The notes: generated by a model from the sequence alone, not told the origin. Numbered from the stretch's first letter, positions 7,433 to 15,672 are shown. The stretch: 64,000 nt of DNA from Sphaerisporangium sp039871875 (GCF_039871875.1 NZ_JBDPMD010000013.1:62001-126000), one strand, 5' to 3'. Translations and numbers: made by a program.

Positions 7433-8020
7433 ATGGATCGGCTAGCGTTGTTCGTCATCGGCGGGGTGCCGCCTCACGTCGTCATGGCGGCTGGACTCGG
7501 CTTGCTCGGTGTCGCGGTGATCGTCGCGGTGCTGGTGGGCAGGCGTCGGCGTCGGGTGGCGGCTGTGCAGGACTCCCATGCGCGGCGGGTGCTGGAGTTG
7601 GTGCGGTTGTTGTTGCGGGTGCAGTACGACTATCCGCGGCCGACGATCGCCGATCTGGTGCAGTGCTCTCGCAGGGGTGGGCTCACGGTGCGGTTGCATG
7701 TGTCCGGTGCGCCGCGGATGTTGCCCGATGTCGTCGATCTGGCGGCGATGAGGATCGTGCATGAGGCGCTGGTGAACGTGTACCAGCACGGGACGGCCAG
7801 TGCCACGGTCATCCTGGGGTATCGGGCGGATCGGCTGACGATCACGGTGGACAGTCCGCTGAGTGCCCAGGCGAGTCCGTCGCGGGGGCCGCGCACGGGG
7901 GTCGCGGCGATGCGCCGCCGGGCCGGCAGGCTCGGGGGCACGGTGTCGGCGGGGCCGCACGAAGGAGGGTGGCGGGTGCACGCCGATCTGCCGCTCGGGG
8001 CGCAGGCCGCGTTCCGGTAG
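7433..8020 (+). CDS. Orphan HATPase_c protein resembling a truncated NarL-type kinase
   Basis: 195 residues. One N-terminal transmembrane helix (about residues 9-30, VVMAAGLGLLGVAVIVAVLV) is followed by RRRR, a short helical linker, and a GHKL ATPase domain: the N box is IVHEALVNVYQHG, the G1-like region DSPLSAQ is poor, and GVAAMRRRAGRLGG matches the G2 region of HisKA_3 kinases. No phosphoacceptor motif precedes the N box; the usual His-containing HisKA_3 helix is absent. It may be an ATP-binding partner of another kinase or a degenerate kinase. No response regulator is adjacent. The start is uncertain; GTG 7409 is the alternative. Confidence 0.65.
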   Translation: MDRLALFVIGGVPPHVVMAAGLGLLGVAVIVAVLVGRRRRRVAAVQDSHARRVLELVRLLLRVQYDYPRPTIADLVQCSRRGGLTVRLHVSGAPRMLPDVVDLAAMRIVHEALVNVYQHGTASATVILGYRADRLTITVDSPLSAQASPSRGPRTGVAAMRRRAGRLGGTVSAGPHEGGWRVHADLPLGAQAAFR

Positions 8021-8021
8021 A

Positions 8022-8477
8022 TCAGTCCGCTATGTACAGGGACAGGGTCTCGGCGACGCACGCGGGGCGGGGCTGGTCGCGTACCTCGACGGTGACCCGC
8101 AGGCTGGACAGCTTGCCTGCGGGGGTGTTCTTCAGGTCGAGCAGTTCGGCGCCGGCGCGGATGTCGGCGCCGACCGGCACCGGCGACGGGAAGCGGACCT
8201 TGTTCAGGCCGTAGTTGACGGCCATCTTCAGGCCCTCGATGCGGAACAGTTCCGTCATGAGGGACGGCAGGAGGGCGAGGCTGAGGTAGCCGTGGGCGAT
8301 CGTCGTGCCGAACGGCCCCCGTGCGGCTCGCTCGGCATCGACGTGGATCCACTGGTGGTCGCCGGTGGCGTCGGCGAACAGGTTGACCTGGTCCTGGGTG
8401 ACCCGGCGCCACGGGGTGTACCCCAGGTGTTCGCCGGTGGCGGCTTTCAGCTCGTTGAGGTTCGCGAAGACGCGCAT
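8022..8477 (-). CDS. MaoC-family (R)-specific enoyl-CoA hydratase
   Basis: 151 residues, the size of a single hot-dog hydratase. The catalytic segment is DQVNLFADATGDHQWIHVD followed by GTTIAHGYLSLALLPSL; the family's Asp/His dyad falls in this region (D of FADATGD and the following H). The reaction would be hydration of 2-enoyl-CoA to (R)-3-hydroxyacyl-CoA, in the cytoplasm. The ATG at 8477 has TAAGAT 7 bases upstream, so the mRNA is probably leaderless. The gene is not obviously in an operon. Confidence 0.9.
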   Translation of the reverse strand: MRVFANLNELKAATGEHLGYTPWRRVTQDQVNLFADATGDHQWIHVDAERAARGPFGTTIAHGYLSLALLPSLMTELFRIEGLKMAVNYGLNKVRFPSPVPVGADIRAGAELLDLKNTPAGKLSSLRVTVEVRDQPRPACVAETLSLYIAD

Positions 8478-8484
8478 GGCCAGA

Positions 8485-8490
8485 ATCTTA
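8485..8490 (-). promoter_or_regulatory. -10 hexamer of the MaoC gene
   Basis: TAAGAT (minus strand), 7 bases before ATG 8477; a leaderless arrangement. Confidence 0.5.
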
Positions 8491-9783
8491 TTCTGTGGGC
8501 GGCACCGCGGCCAGGTTGAGAACCCAGTATTCGTCCGGCTTCTCCGAGTTGTCGGCACCCCAGTAGAACACCAGGCTGGCGGACGACGAGACTCCCCTGC
8601 CGTAGGATCCGCCGCCTCTGCCGTCACTCGCCCCGACGCCGCCGACCGCCCCGGTGACCCGGTCGTAGACGGCGGCGACCGGCCGGTACGTCCCCTCCGC
8701 GGAAGGGCCGGCCATGTGGGTCGCGACGAACCGGTCGGCGATCGGTGCTTCCGGCCCGAAGCCGCTCAGCCCGGGAAGCTCCCGTCGTCCGGAACCGTCG
8801 AGTCGCTGCACCACGGCCACCGGCTTCCCGTCCTTCACCGTGTCGCCGAAGCAGAAGCTCGGACCGCAGCGCACGTTCCGGAGGCTCTCCGTGGCCCTGA
8901 TGATCTTGCGCGCCTGGGTCTCCAGGTTCACCAGCACGGTCTGCCTGCCCTTTCCCCGCTCGTCCACGATCGGCTTCTGCGTCGCCCACGGCCAGGTCAG
9001 CAACTGGTAACCGGACGTCTCCGGCACCTCCTGCACGAGGGTGCCGCCGCCGAGCGGCATGCTGAAGACCCCGCCCCGCCCCAGGGACCAGACCAGGCGG
9101 CCGTTCACCACGGTGGCTTCCTCCACCGTGCCATCGGTGAGCGTGGTGATCATGCGTGGGGTGCCCCCGTCCCGGCCCACGACCCAGAACTCCGTCACCG
9201 GCGTGCCGTCCCGCCGTGTCCCGGTGGCGTACCAGATGATGTGCTCGGCGTCGGCGTCGGCGCCCTGCACGTAATACCGCTGCAGATCAGGACGTTCCGG
9301 CAGGGTGGCGAGCACCGTGCCGGTCCCGAGCGCGATGTCGTACACCCCGATCCTCTCGAACCTGTCGAGTGATCGCTCGAAGTACACGAGCAGGTGGCGC
9401 GGGCCGAGCGCCGTGATCGGGCGATAACGCCACCCGTCCCCCGCGTCGGCCGGCATCCGGAAGACGGCGCCCGGCCAGACGTCCTGCGCCGGCCGCACGG
9501 GGAGCGGCGGCGCCAGTGGGCTCTGTACCGGGGTGAAGACCGGTCTGGTGGGTGCGGCCGTGGCGGGCCTCATGACCTCCCTGTGCCCGCCGGCCTTCCG
9601 GACGGCCACCGTCCCGCCGCCGGCCACGATCACGACGGCCACCACCGCCAGCACCGTCCGGACCCGGGCCCGGGTCCGGACGGCCCGGCGGGCCGCCACG
9701 GCCTCGGCGAGGTCGCCGATCGGCTCGGGCGCGACCCCTGCGGCGGCCCGCAGCGTGCGGGCCAGGTCCTCGGTGTTCATCAT
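8488..9783 (-). CDS. Single-pass membrane protein coupled to an ECF sigma factor
   Basis: 431 residues. The start ATG overlaps the sigma stop codon (ATGA at 9780-9783), so the two are translationally coupled. Residues 1-42 are cytoplasmic and basic toward the end, a transmembrane helix spans 43-62, a Pro/Thr linker follows, and the large extracytoplasmic part has repeated beta-strand patterns of a beta-propeller (for example TPVTEFWVVGRDGGTPRMI, KPIVDERGKGRQTVLVNLE). It lacks a recognisable zinc anti-sigma HxxxCxxC motif. The position right behind the SigE-family gene is typical; an anti-sigma or sensor role is inference. Confidence 0.75.
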   Translation of the reverse strand: MMNTEDLARTLRAAAGVAPEPIGDLAEAVAARRAVRTRARVRTVLAVVAVVIVAGGGTVAVRKAGGHREVMRPATAAPTRPVFTPVQSPLAPPLPVRPAQDVWPGAVFRMPADAGDGWRYRPITALGPRHLLVYFERSLDRFERIGVYDIALGTGTVLATLPERPDLQRYYVQGADADAEHIIWYATGTRRDGTPVTEFWVVGRDGGTPRMITTLTDGTVEEATVVNGRLVWSLGRGGVFSMPLGGGTLVQEVPETSGYQLLTWPWATQKPIVDERGKGRQTVLVNLETQARKIIRATESLRNVRCGPSFCFGDTVKDGKPVAVVQRLDGSGRRELPGLSGFGPEAPIADRFVATHMAGPSAEGTYRPVAAVYDRVTGAVGGVGASDGRGGGSYGRGVSSSASLVFYWGADNSEKPDEYWVLNLAAVPPTE

Positions 9784-10319
9784 GACCACCCCGGCTCGGC
9801 GACCAGGTCCTCGTGGTCGACCCTGAGCTTGCCGAGGGCGCGGGACGCCTGGCTGCGCACCGTGCCGCGGGAGATGCCGAGGACGCCGGCGATCTCCTCG
9901 TCCGTCAGGTCCTCGTAGTACCGCAGCACCAGCACGGCCCGCTGCCTGCGCGGCAGGGTGCCGAGCGCCGTCCACATGCCGGAGTCGCCGCCGAGGCGGT
10001 CGATGTCCTTGTCGGTGTATCCCCCCTCGGGGATGACGGCCATCAGATGTTCCCTCCTCCTGCGGCGCCACCAGCTCACATGGAGCCGGGCCATCGCCGT
10101 GCGCACGTACCCTTCGGGGTTCTCCTTGTTGCGCACCCGCGGCCATGCGTCGCCGAGACGCATCAGCGCCTCCTGCACGAGGTCCCCCGCGTCGTCGGCG
10201 TTACCGGTCAGCACGAAGCCGTACCGGTACAACGCACTGCCGCGGCTGCGGACGAACTCCACGAAATCGGTGGCCTGCTCCACGCTCCAAGGACGCACGA
10301 CCCCCCGCCGCTGTTGCAC
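9780..10319 (-). CDS. SigE-family ECF RNA polymerase sigma factor
   Basis: 179 residues. Sigma region 2 carries YGFVLTGNADDAGDLVQEAL and the DNA-melting stretch RLHVSWWRRRRREHL; region 4 carries RYYEDLTDEEIAGVLGISRG with the helix-turn-helix continuing TVRSQASRALGKLR. The SWWRRR signature is that of the large actinobacterial SigE-type ECF group. The first start is GTG 10319, three bases after the PPOX stop; GTG at 10296 or 10283 would trim a non-conserved leader. It forms a run with the MFS and PPOX genes upstream and the membrane protein downstream. Confidence 0.92.
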   Translation of the reverse strand: MQQRRGVVRPWSVEQATDFVEFVRSRGSALYRYGFVLTGNADDAGDLVQEALMRLGDAWPRVRNKENPEGYVRTAMARLHVSWWRRRRREHLMAVIPEGGYTDKDIDRLGGDSGMWTALGTLPRRQRAVLVLRYYEDLTDEEIAGVLGISRGTVRSQASRALGKLRVDHEDLVAEPGWS

Positions 10320-10322
10320 GGG

Positions 10323-10742
10323 TCAGAGACGACCTGAGTACGCCCAGCCCACGTACCGGGTGACCTCGACGGCGATCACCGGGCCCTCGGGCGGACGGGC
10401 GGCGTACTGGGGGTACTTGGCGACGAGCGGCGCGAGGGGGCGGTCGTCGCCGTGGAGGATGGACGCGCGGCCGTCGGCGCGCACCCACCACAGGCGGGTC
10501 CAGTCGTCCTCGTAGTGGTCGACGAGCAGGGAGACGCGGGGGTCGTGCTGGATGTTGCGCAGGCGGCGCAGGGCGGTGGTGGTCTTGGGTTTGTGATCGA
10601 CGGCGGTCACGACGAGGTCCCCGTGCGTCGCGAACGTCACGGGGACCAGGTGCGGGGCGCCGTCCGGCCCGACGGTGGCGAGCCTCGCCACCCGGGCGCT
10701 ACGGAACCGGGCGCGCTCGGCGTCCTCCATGAGGGCATCCAA
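10323..10742 (-). CDS. PPOX-class (F420-dependent) oxidoreductase, TIGR03668-like
   Basis: 139 residues with the split-barrel flavin/F420-binding fold: the first strand region ARVARLATVGPDGAPHLVPV, then DLVVTAVDHKPKTTTALRRL and the central VSLLVDHYEDDWTRLWWVRA, all matching the small PPOX family often annotated as F420-dependent. It likely reduces a small substrate using F420H2 in the cytoplasm. ATG 10730 is an equally plausible start. The gene follows the MFS gene closely and precedes the sigma factor by three bases, suggesting one transcript. Confidence 0.85.
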   Translation of the reverse strand: MDALMEDAERARFRSARVARLATVGPDGAPHLVPVTFATHGDLVVTAVDHKPKTTTALRRLRNIQHDPRVSLLVDHYEDDWTRLWWVRADGRASILHGDDRPLAPLVAKYPQYAARPPEGPVIAVEVTRYVGWAYSGRL

Positions 10743-10755
10743 GCACGCCGGACCG

Positions 10756-12108
10756 TCATCCGGCCGCAGCGTGCGCCGGGACGGGCGTGACGGTGTCGCC
10801 CGCCGGGGGGACGTGGCGCGGCGCCACCCAGAGACCCACCGCGGCCAGGAGCAGCGCGACCGCGAAGACCGTCCAGTACCCGGAGCCGGTGGCGGTGAAA
10901 AGGGCGCCGGTGAGGGCGACCGCCACCACCGAGAAGACCATCTCGCCGACCTGCAGGGCGGAGCTGTTCACGCCCTGCTCGCCGGGCCGGGACAGCTCCA
11001 GGATGAGCACCGACAACGTCGGGTAGACCAGGCCCATGCCGAACCCGGCGACGATCCAGGACGGGTACGCGAGCGCCACGGGGACGGCGTCGAGCGTCAC
11101 GGCGCTCATCAGCAGGATGCCGAGGCCGATGGCACCGGTACCCATGATCAGGTTGGTGGTCCGGCCGAACACCTCACGGCCCTGGAGCCAGGAGGCGAAC
11201 GACCAGGTCAGCGCGCCGCCGGTGAGGGCGAGGCCGGCCGCGAGGGGGGACATGTCGCGCTTGCTGATCAGCATCAGGGGCACGATGACCTCGGCGGCGA
11301 AGAACGCCCCCGCGGTCAGGCCGCGCAGCCCCACCACGGCGGGCAGCCCGCGGGCGGCGCGCAGCGTGCCGGTGGGGAGCAGTTTCGGCAGCGCGAGCGA
11401 CAGCACCACCAGGCCCGCCACCAGCAGCGCCGGGTTGGCCGCGCCGCCGTACTGCATCAGGCCCGCGCCGACGGCGGTGACCGCGGCCCACGCGACCTTG
11501 CCGGCCAGCCTGCCGGGTGCGGCACTCGTGGTCTGGGGCGCGAGTTGGCGACCGGCCAGCCCGCGGACCAGCAGCGCGACGGCGACCGCGGTGAGCACGG
11601 GCACGGCGAGGAACACCCAGCGCCAGCCGAGGACGTCCACGGTGGCCCCCACCAGCGCCGGGCCGACCATGGACGGCACCACCCACGCCGTGGCGAACAG
11701 CGAGAAGATCTTCGGGTGCGTCTCCTCGGGGTACGCCCGCCCCACCACCACGTACAACGCGACCCCGACCAGCCCGCCGCCGACGCCCTGCAGCATCCGC
11801 CCCGCGATCAGCACTTCCATGGACGGCGCCGCCCCCGCCAGCGCCAGCCCACCCGCGAACCCAGCCGTCCCCACCCAAAGCGGCGCCTTCGGCCCCCGCA
11901 GGTCCGCCCACCGCCCCCCGAGCACCGTCCCCACGACCCCGGCCGCCATCGCCCCGCTGAACGCCAGCCCGTACAGCCGCACCCCGCCGAGCTCCCGCGC
12001 CACCACAGGCATGGCCACCGCGACCGCCATGTACTCGAACGCGACCAGCGACATCAACGCCACCAGCCCCACCGTCAACGCCCGATTCGTCCTGCTCGTC
12101 TGTGCCAT
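10756..12108 (-). CDS. MFS multidrug-type efflux transporter
   Basis: 450 residues with at least twelve hydrophobic helices. The loop between helices 2 and 3 carries GGRWADLRGPKAPLWVG, the MFS signature A, and helix 4-5 contains AGRMLQGVGGGLVG, close to the antiporter motif C region of drug exporters. It probably exports small molecules by proton antiport across the plasma membrane; the substrate is unknown. ATG 12108 follows TAACGT by 7 bases (leaderless). The PPOX gene begins 13 bases after the stop. Confidence 0.9.
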   Translation of the reverse strand: MAQTSRTNRALTVGLVALMSLVAFEYMAVAVAMPVVARELGGVRLYGLAFSGAMAAGVVGTVLGGRWADLRGPKAPLWVGTAGFAGGLALAGAAPSMEVLIAGRMLQGVGGGLVGVALYVVVGRAYPEETHPKIFSLFATAWVVPSMVGPALVGATVDVLGWRWVFLAVPVLTAVAVALLVRGLAGRQLAPQTTSAAPGRLAGKVAWAAVTAVGAGLMQYGGAANPALLVAGLVVLSLALPKLLPTGTLRAARGLPAVVGLRGLTAGAFFAAEVIVPLMLISKRDMSPLAAGLALTGGALTWSFASWLQGREVFGRTTNLIMGTGAIGLGILLMSAVTLDAVPVALAYPSWIVAGFGMGLVYPTLSVLILELSRPGEQGVNSSALQVGEMVFSVVAVALTGALFTATGSGYWTVFAVALLLAAVGLWVAPRHVPPAGDTVTPVPAHAAAG

Positions 12109-12115
12109 ACCTCGT

Positions 12116-12121
12116 ACGTTA
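12116..12121 (-). promoter_or_regulatory. -10 hexamer of the MFS gene
   Basis: TAACGT (minus strand), 7 bases before ATG 12108. It would drive the MFS-PPOX-sigma-membrane protein run. Confidence 0.5.
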
Positions 12122-12156
12122 TGACCGACTTCGCCCGTTTACATCGGGCGAAAGCC

Positions 12157-13074
12157 CTAGGCCCGGCCGTCCGCAGGGCTTAGGCGGCGGCGTTCCCGGG
12201 CCACCTCCTCCCGCAGCGCCGGGGCCACCTCCTCGCCGAAGGTTCGGATCATCGCCGGGTCGTCGCGGCCGATGAAGAAAGAGCTGAAGCCGTGCTCCAG
12301 GACCAGGGAGAGCAGGTCGTCCACCCATTGCTCCGGGGGGCCGTGAAGGAAGGACCGGCCTACCGGGGTGAAGCCGATGTCGAACAGGTTGAGGTGCCGG
12401 CGGATCTCGCGGGGGTCGCGGCCCGCCTCGGTGGCGGCGGCGTCGATGAGTTCGCTGGACGTCGCGATGTCCGGGTCCTTGATGTAGTCGAGCGTGGGCA
12501 GCCAGCCGTCGGCCTTGCGGCCGACCAGGCGGAGCATGCGCGGCTTGTAGGCGCCCAGCGAGATCGCGATGTCGTGCGCGGGTCTCGGTCCTCGTCTCAT
12601 CTGCGGGATCTCGTAGTGCTGACCGTGATGGCGCAGCGGGCCGTCCGCGGCCACGTCCCAGACGCCGCGCAGGATGTCGATCGCCTCCTCCAGCGCGTCG
12701 ACCGACTCCCCCGCGCTCAGTTGCCGTCCCGTCATCCTGCTCGCCGCTGTGGGCACCCCGGCACCCAGCCCCATCTCGAAGCGGCCCCCGGACAGGATGT
12801 CCAGACTCGCGGCCGTCCGCGCCAGCACCGCCGGCGGCCGCAGCGGGAGGCTCGTCACGTTCGCCGACACCCGCAGCCGTGAGGTCCGCGCCGCGATCCA
12901 GGTGAGAAGGGTGTAGGTGTCCAGGAACTCCGCGTTGTACGGGTGGTCCTGGATCGTCACCATGTCCAGCCCCACCGCCTCGGTGAGCTCCGCCAGCCCC
13001 ACGACGTCCTCCGCCGCCCCCGCGTCCGGAGTGATGAACGTCCCCAGCACCAGCTCGTGCCCGTAGTCAGGCAT
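12157..13074 (-). CDS. LLM-class F420-dependent oxidoreductase
   Basis: 305 residues with the TIM barrel of luciferase-like monooxygenases. The start LVLGTFITPDAGAAEDVVGL, LDMVTIQDHPYN, and LDILSGGRFEMGLGAG are typical family segments; the last is the conserved LSGGRxxxGxGxG phosphate-binding loop. Members use F420 or FMN to oxidise or reduce small molecules. GAGGAGGG and GGGGAG stand just before the ATG. It lies directly upstream of the MFS gene on the same strand, 48 bases away, but that gene seems to have its own promoter. Confidence 0.9.
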   Translation of the reverse strand: MPDYGHELVLGTFITPDAGAAEDVVGLAELTEAVGLDMVTIQDHPYNAEFLDTYTLLTWIAARTSRLRVSANVTSLPLRPPAVLARTAASLDILSGGRFEMGLGAGVPTAASRMTGRQLSAGESVDALEEAIDILRGVWDVAADGPLRHHGQHYEIPQMRRGPRPAHDIAISLGAYKPRMLRLVGRKADGWLPTLDYIKDPDIATSSELIDAAATEAGRDPREIRRHLNLFDIGFTPVGRSFLHGPPEQWVDDLLSLVLEHGFSSFFIGRDDPAMIRTFGEEVAPALREEVARERRRLSPADGRA

Positions 13075-13264
13075 CTCCCCGCCCTCCTCACCAGGTCATG
13101 TCGTCCGTAGTGGATAACCGCCCGATGCCCGCGCTATTCCGGGGACCCCGATCGGCCCGTGCCGATCGCGTCCTCCGCCCGCGTGGACCATGGGAGTAGG
13201 GGACGGGGCGGTCTGTCTCCGCTGGTGAAGGGGCCGGGGCCGCCCTCGCTGTACGGGGGGCGAC

Positions 13265-13669
13265 ATGCACTACCGCTGTTACTCGTGGGTGGGGCAAGGG
13301 AGCGATCAAGGACGGGAGGGGGAACGCCGGCCGGGGCATCCGGAGTTCGGGGCGTCGGGGCTGCCGCCGATGCGGACGTGCGACTGGTTGCTGAAGCCAC
13401 GGAGGGTGATCGAGGTGTCCACGGCGAACGCGGCGGAGGCGGTGGAGTGGCTCGGCCGGAGGTACAAGGCCGTTGAGGCGTCGTTCCTGCGTCCCGCGGG
13501 GGAGGCGCGTGTGCCGGTGGAGCTCCGCTTGGAGGAGGCGAGGCGGTCGCTCAGCGCAGGTGTGGACGTGCAGTGGGGGTTCTGGCTGACGGCCGGGCGA
13601 TTCGCCACCATCGCCGTCGTCTGCTGCTCGCCGAACCGGCACGCGCGGTATCCCTGCCCGGCGGGATGA
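13265..13669 (+). CDS. Hypothetical 134-residue protein
   Basis: ATG 13265 is preceded by GGGGGG. Third positions are strongly G/C, which supports translation. The N-terminal third is Gly/Arg-rich, the middle has an amphipathic stretch (VIEVSTANAAEAVEWLGRRY), and the C-terminal part has two cysteine pairs (VVCCSPN, YPCPAG) and a hydrophobic patch (WGFWLTAGRFATIAVV). I do not recognise the family. It stands alone between the LLM gene on the other strand and a non-coding stretch. Confidence 0.5.
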   Translation: MHYRCYSWVGQGSDQGREGERRPGHPEFGASGLPPMRTCDWLLKPRRVIEVSTANAAEAVEWLGRRYKAVEASFLRPAGEARVPVELRLEEARRSLSAGVDVQWGFWLTAGRFATIAVVCCSPNRHARYPCPAG

Positions 13670-14135
13670 CGGGTGGCCGGGCGCCGTCGCGGGGCTCGTG
13701 TCGCCTGTCTGGTCATGGGCCGGCGTTCTGGCGGGCCGCCAGTTCGTGCACGGCCGCCTGCTCCAGCTTCACCTCGTGCTGCCATGTTCCCACGTGGTGC
13801 GGCACGACGGGGTCGGAGCCGATGCCTTCTGCCCGGGCCCGTACACCCCCCCGTCCGGGAGTGAGGGAGGGCATGGAAACCGGGGGTCGTTCCGGCGTCG
13901 TGGAGCGCCGGACGCCCCGGGGTGGCAGGGTGAGGGGCGGGGGACTGTGTCGCGGGGAAAGTCCATCCTCCGAATGGTCGGCGTTCGGGACATTTGGCTC
14001 CGGGAGGAGTGGAATGGTGTCGGTACGGTCCTCGTGACGGCTCGGGGGAGTCGAGGGGACTCGGGGTGGATGTGAAGTGAAGCGGGGGAGGTGATGGGAC
14101 GTGTGACGGCGGGCGGCCGGTTCGGGGAAGCAGAA
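13670..14135. other. 466-base stretch with at most one small gene
   Basis: Plus-strand frames here look non-coding. On the minus strand a short coding-like segment lies at 13713-13874 (separate entry). I see no promoter, hairpin or family match in the rest. Confidence 0.45.
13713..13874 (-). CDS. Possible 53-residue small protein
   Basis: An ATG at 13874 opens a frame whose C-terminal 38 codons have about 87% G/C third positions and read as an amphipathic helix (HEVKLEQAAVHELAARQNAG). No good ribosome binding site is visible and no family is recognised. It could be the remaining end of a decayed gene. Confidence 0.25.
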   Translation of the reverse strand: MPSLTPGRGGVRARAEGIGSDPVVPHHVGTWQHEVKLEQAAVHELAARQNAGP

Positions 14136-14164
14136 AGGCCCTCCCCCGGGTCGGGTGAGGGCCT
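14136..14164 (-). terminator. Terminator downstream of tRNA-Ser(GCT)
   Basis: AGGCCCTCACCCG pairs with CGGGGGAGGGCCT around a 3-base loop and is followed by TTCT on the minus strand, 11 bases after the tRNA end. Confidence 0.75.
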
Positions 14165-14175
14165 CTGGAGCGGAG

Positions 14176-14265
14176 CGGAGGCTCGGGGATTTGAACCCCG
14201 GATGGGCGATGAACCCAAACCGCATTAGCAGTGCGGCGCCATAGACCTGACTAGGCGAAGCCTCC
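14176..14265 (-). tRNA. tRNA-Ser(GCT)
   Basis: A 90-base class II tRNA with acceptor arms GGAGGCT and AGCCTCC, anticodon stem CCGCA/TGCGG with loop CTGCTAA (anticodon GCT), a long variable arm and T-loop TTCAAAT. CCA is not encoded. Confidence 0.95.
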
Positions 14266-14393
14266 TGATGGCCGAGTGGCTCAGGACAGCGTACCGGCGT
14301 TCTCGCCGGGCGGCAAAGTGGATTGCGGAGGTGATCGGTAGTGCCTTGGACGAAGGCCGAACAGCGGTCCGGTAGGGCCGGACCGCGGGGGGG

Positions 14394-14430
14394 CACACCT
14401 TGTGTCCACAGGGTGTGGACACAAGGTGTG
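14394..14430. repeat. Perfect 17-bp inverted repeat
   Basis: CACACCTTGTGTCCACA and its exact complement flank a GGG loop. It lies 80 bases beyond the YceI stop, so a factor-independent terminator is possible, though no T-run follows. Each arm also contains GTGTCCACA, one base from the actinobacterial DnaA box TTGTCCACA, in opposed orientation. Confidence 0.6.
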
Positions 14431-14510
14431 GGTGACCCCTGGAGTAGCTATGACCGTTTTGATGGCCACAATCTCCGTCGCGGTGGCGACGGGACGATCA
14501 GCGGGGGAGG

Positions 14511-15077
14511 TCAGGCGGCGCGGCGAGTGGCCTCGCCCTCGACCTCGATCTTGACCTTCTTGCTCACCAGCACGCCGCCGGTCTCGAGGGCGACGTTCCA
14601 GGTGAGGCCGAACTCCTCGCGGTCGATCTCGGTCGAGATGGAGAAGCCGAAGACCTCGGCGCCCCACGGGTTGGTGCCGGCGCCGCCGTACTCGACCTTG
14701 AGGGTGACCTCCTTGGTGACCTCGCGGATGGTGAGGTCGCCGCGGACGACGAAGTCCTCGTCGGAGTGGCTGACGACGCGGGTGGAGCGGAAGGTGATCT
14801 CGGGGAACTTCTCCACCGACAGGAAGTCGTCGCTGCGCAGGTGGCCGTCACGGTCGACGTTGCCGGTCTCGATGCTGGCGGTCTTGATGGCCAGCTCGGC
14901 GGACGACTGCAGCGGGTCCTCGGCGATGGTGACGCTGCCGGAGAACTCGGTGAATGACCCGCGGACCTTGGTGACCATCATGTGCTTGGCGACGAAACCG
15001 ACGTGGGTGTGCGAAGCGTCGAGGTCGAACGTGCCGGCCTCGGGGATGGTGAGGCCTTCCCAGGCGCGAGTGCCCAT
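14511..15077 (-). CDS. YceI-family periplasmic-type lipid-binding protein
   Basis: 188 residues forming the YceI lipocalin-like barrel: the start GTFDLDASHTHVGFVAKHMM is the family's opening motif, FSGSVTIAEDPLQSSAELAI and DRDGHLRSDDFLSVEKFPEI are its central signatures, and the end is GVLVSKKVKIEVEGEA. YceI proteins bind isoprenoids or other amphipathic ligands; unlike E. coli YceI no signal peptide is visible, as usual for actinobacterial copies. AGGAG lies 7 bases before ATG 15077. It is divergent from a MarR gene with a shared operator, so repression by that regulator is likely. Confidence 0.93.
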   Translation of the reverse strand: MGTRAWEGLTIPEAGTFDLDASHTHVGFVAKHMMVTKVRGSFTEFSGSVTIAEDPLQSSAELAIKTASIETGNVDRDGHLRSDDFLSVEKFPEITFRSTRVVSHSDEDFVVRGDLTIREVTKEVTLKVEYGGAGTNPWGAEVFGFSISTEIDREEFGLTWNVALETGGVLVSKKVKIEVEGEATRRAA

Positions 15078-15111
15078 GGTGTTACTCCTGAGGATCAGTG
15101 GTTGCCGTGCG

Positions 15112-15159
15112 GATGTTTGCGACAACAAACATCTACAGGAGGAATATTCCCCACGTCAA
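15112..15159 (-). promoter_or_regulatory. yceI promoter with palindromic MarR-type operator
   Basis: Minus strand: TTGACG (15154-15159), 18-base spacer, TAGATG (15130-15135). A perfect inverted repeat GATGTTTG / CAAACATC with 6 bases between (15112-15133) covers the -10 edge and the start of transcription. The divergent MarR protein is the obvious candidate binder. Confidence 0.65.
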
Positions 15160-15177
15160 CTATATGTGGCGTAGACT

Positions 15178-15672
15178 ATGAACGTGATCCCACTCGACGA
15201 CCCCAGACTGACCGCGATGGGGTTGCTCGCCGAAGTGCACACCGGTCTGATGGCCAAGATGGCGGGCGCCTTCGCGGAGTCGAAGCTGTCCGACATCGAC
15301 TTCGAGACACTGATCCGTCTCGGACGTTCCCCCGGCCACCGCCTGCGCATGAGCGACCTGGCCGCGCAGACCTCGTTGTCCACCAGCGGCGTGACCCGCG
15401 TCGTGGACCGCCTCGAACGTGACGGCCTCGTGCAGCGCGTCGCGTGCGCCAGCGACCGCAGGGCGTCCTACGCGACCTTGACGGGCGAGGGCCTGTCGCG
15501 CCTGGAGTCCGTGATCCCCAAGCACATCGAGGACATCGACCGGTGGTTCACCGGCCTGCTCGCCCCGGACCAGCTCGACACGCTGCTCGACGCGCTGCGG
15601 GTCATCCGGGACGTGGTACGGCCCTGCGCCACCGCCGGCGCCGAAGGGGAGGTCAGCCTTCCACGATCGTGA
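15178..15672 (+). CDS. MarR-family transcriptional regulator
   Basis: 164 residues. The winged helix is at residues 50-105: RLRMSDLAAQTSLSTSGVTR is the helix-turn-helix and VDRLERDGLVQR the following helix; DRRASYATLT is the wing. MarR dimers bind palindromes and release on binding phenolic or oxidised ligands. ATG 15178 and GTG 15184 are both possible; TAGACT ends at 15177, which would favour a leaderless start at 15184. The operator in the intergenic region implies control of yceI. The 3' end overlaps the convergent acyl-CoA ligase by 20 bases. Confidence 0.92.
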   Translation: MNVIPLDDPRLTAMGLLAEVHTGLMAKMAGAFAESKLSDIDFETLIRLGRSPGHRLRMSDLAAQTSLSTSGVTRVVDRLERDGLVQRVACASDRRASYATLTGEGLSRLESVIPKHIEDIDRWFTGLLAPDQLDTLLDALRVIRDVVRPCATAGAEGEVSLPRS

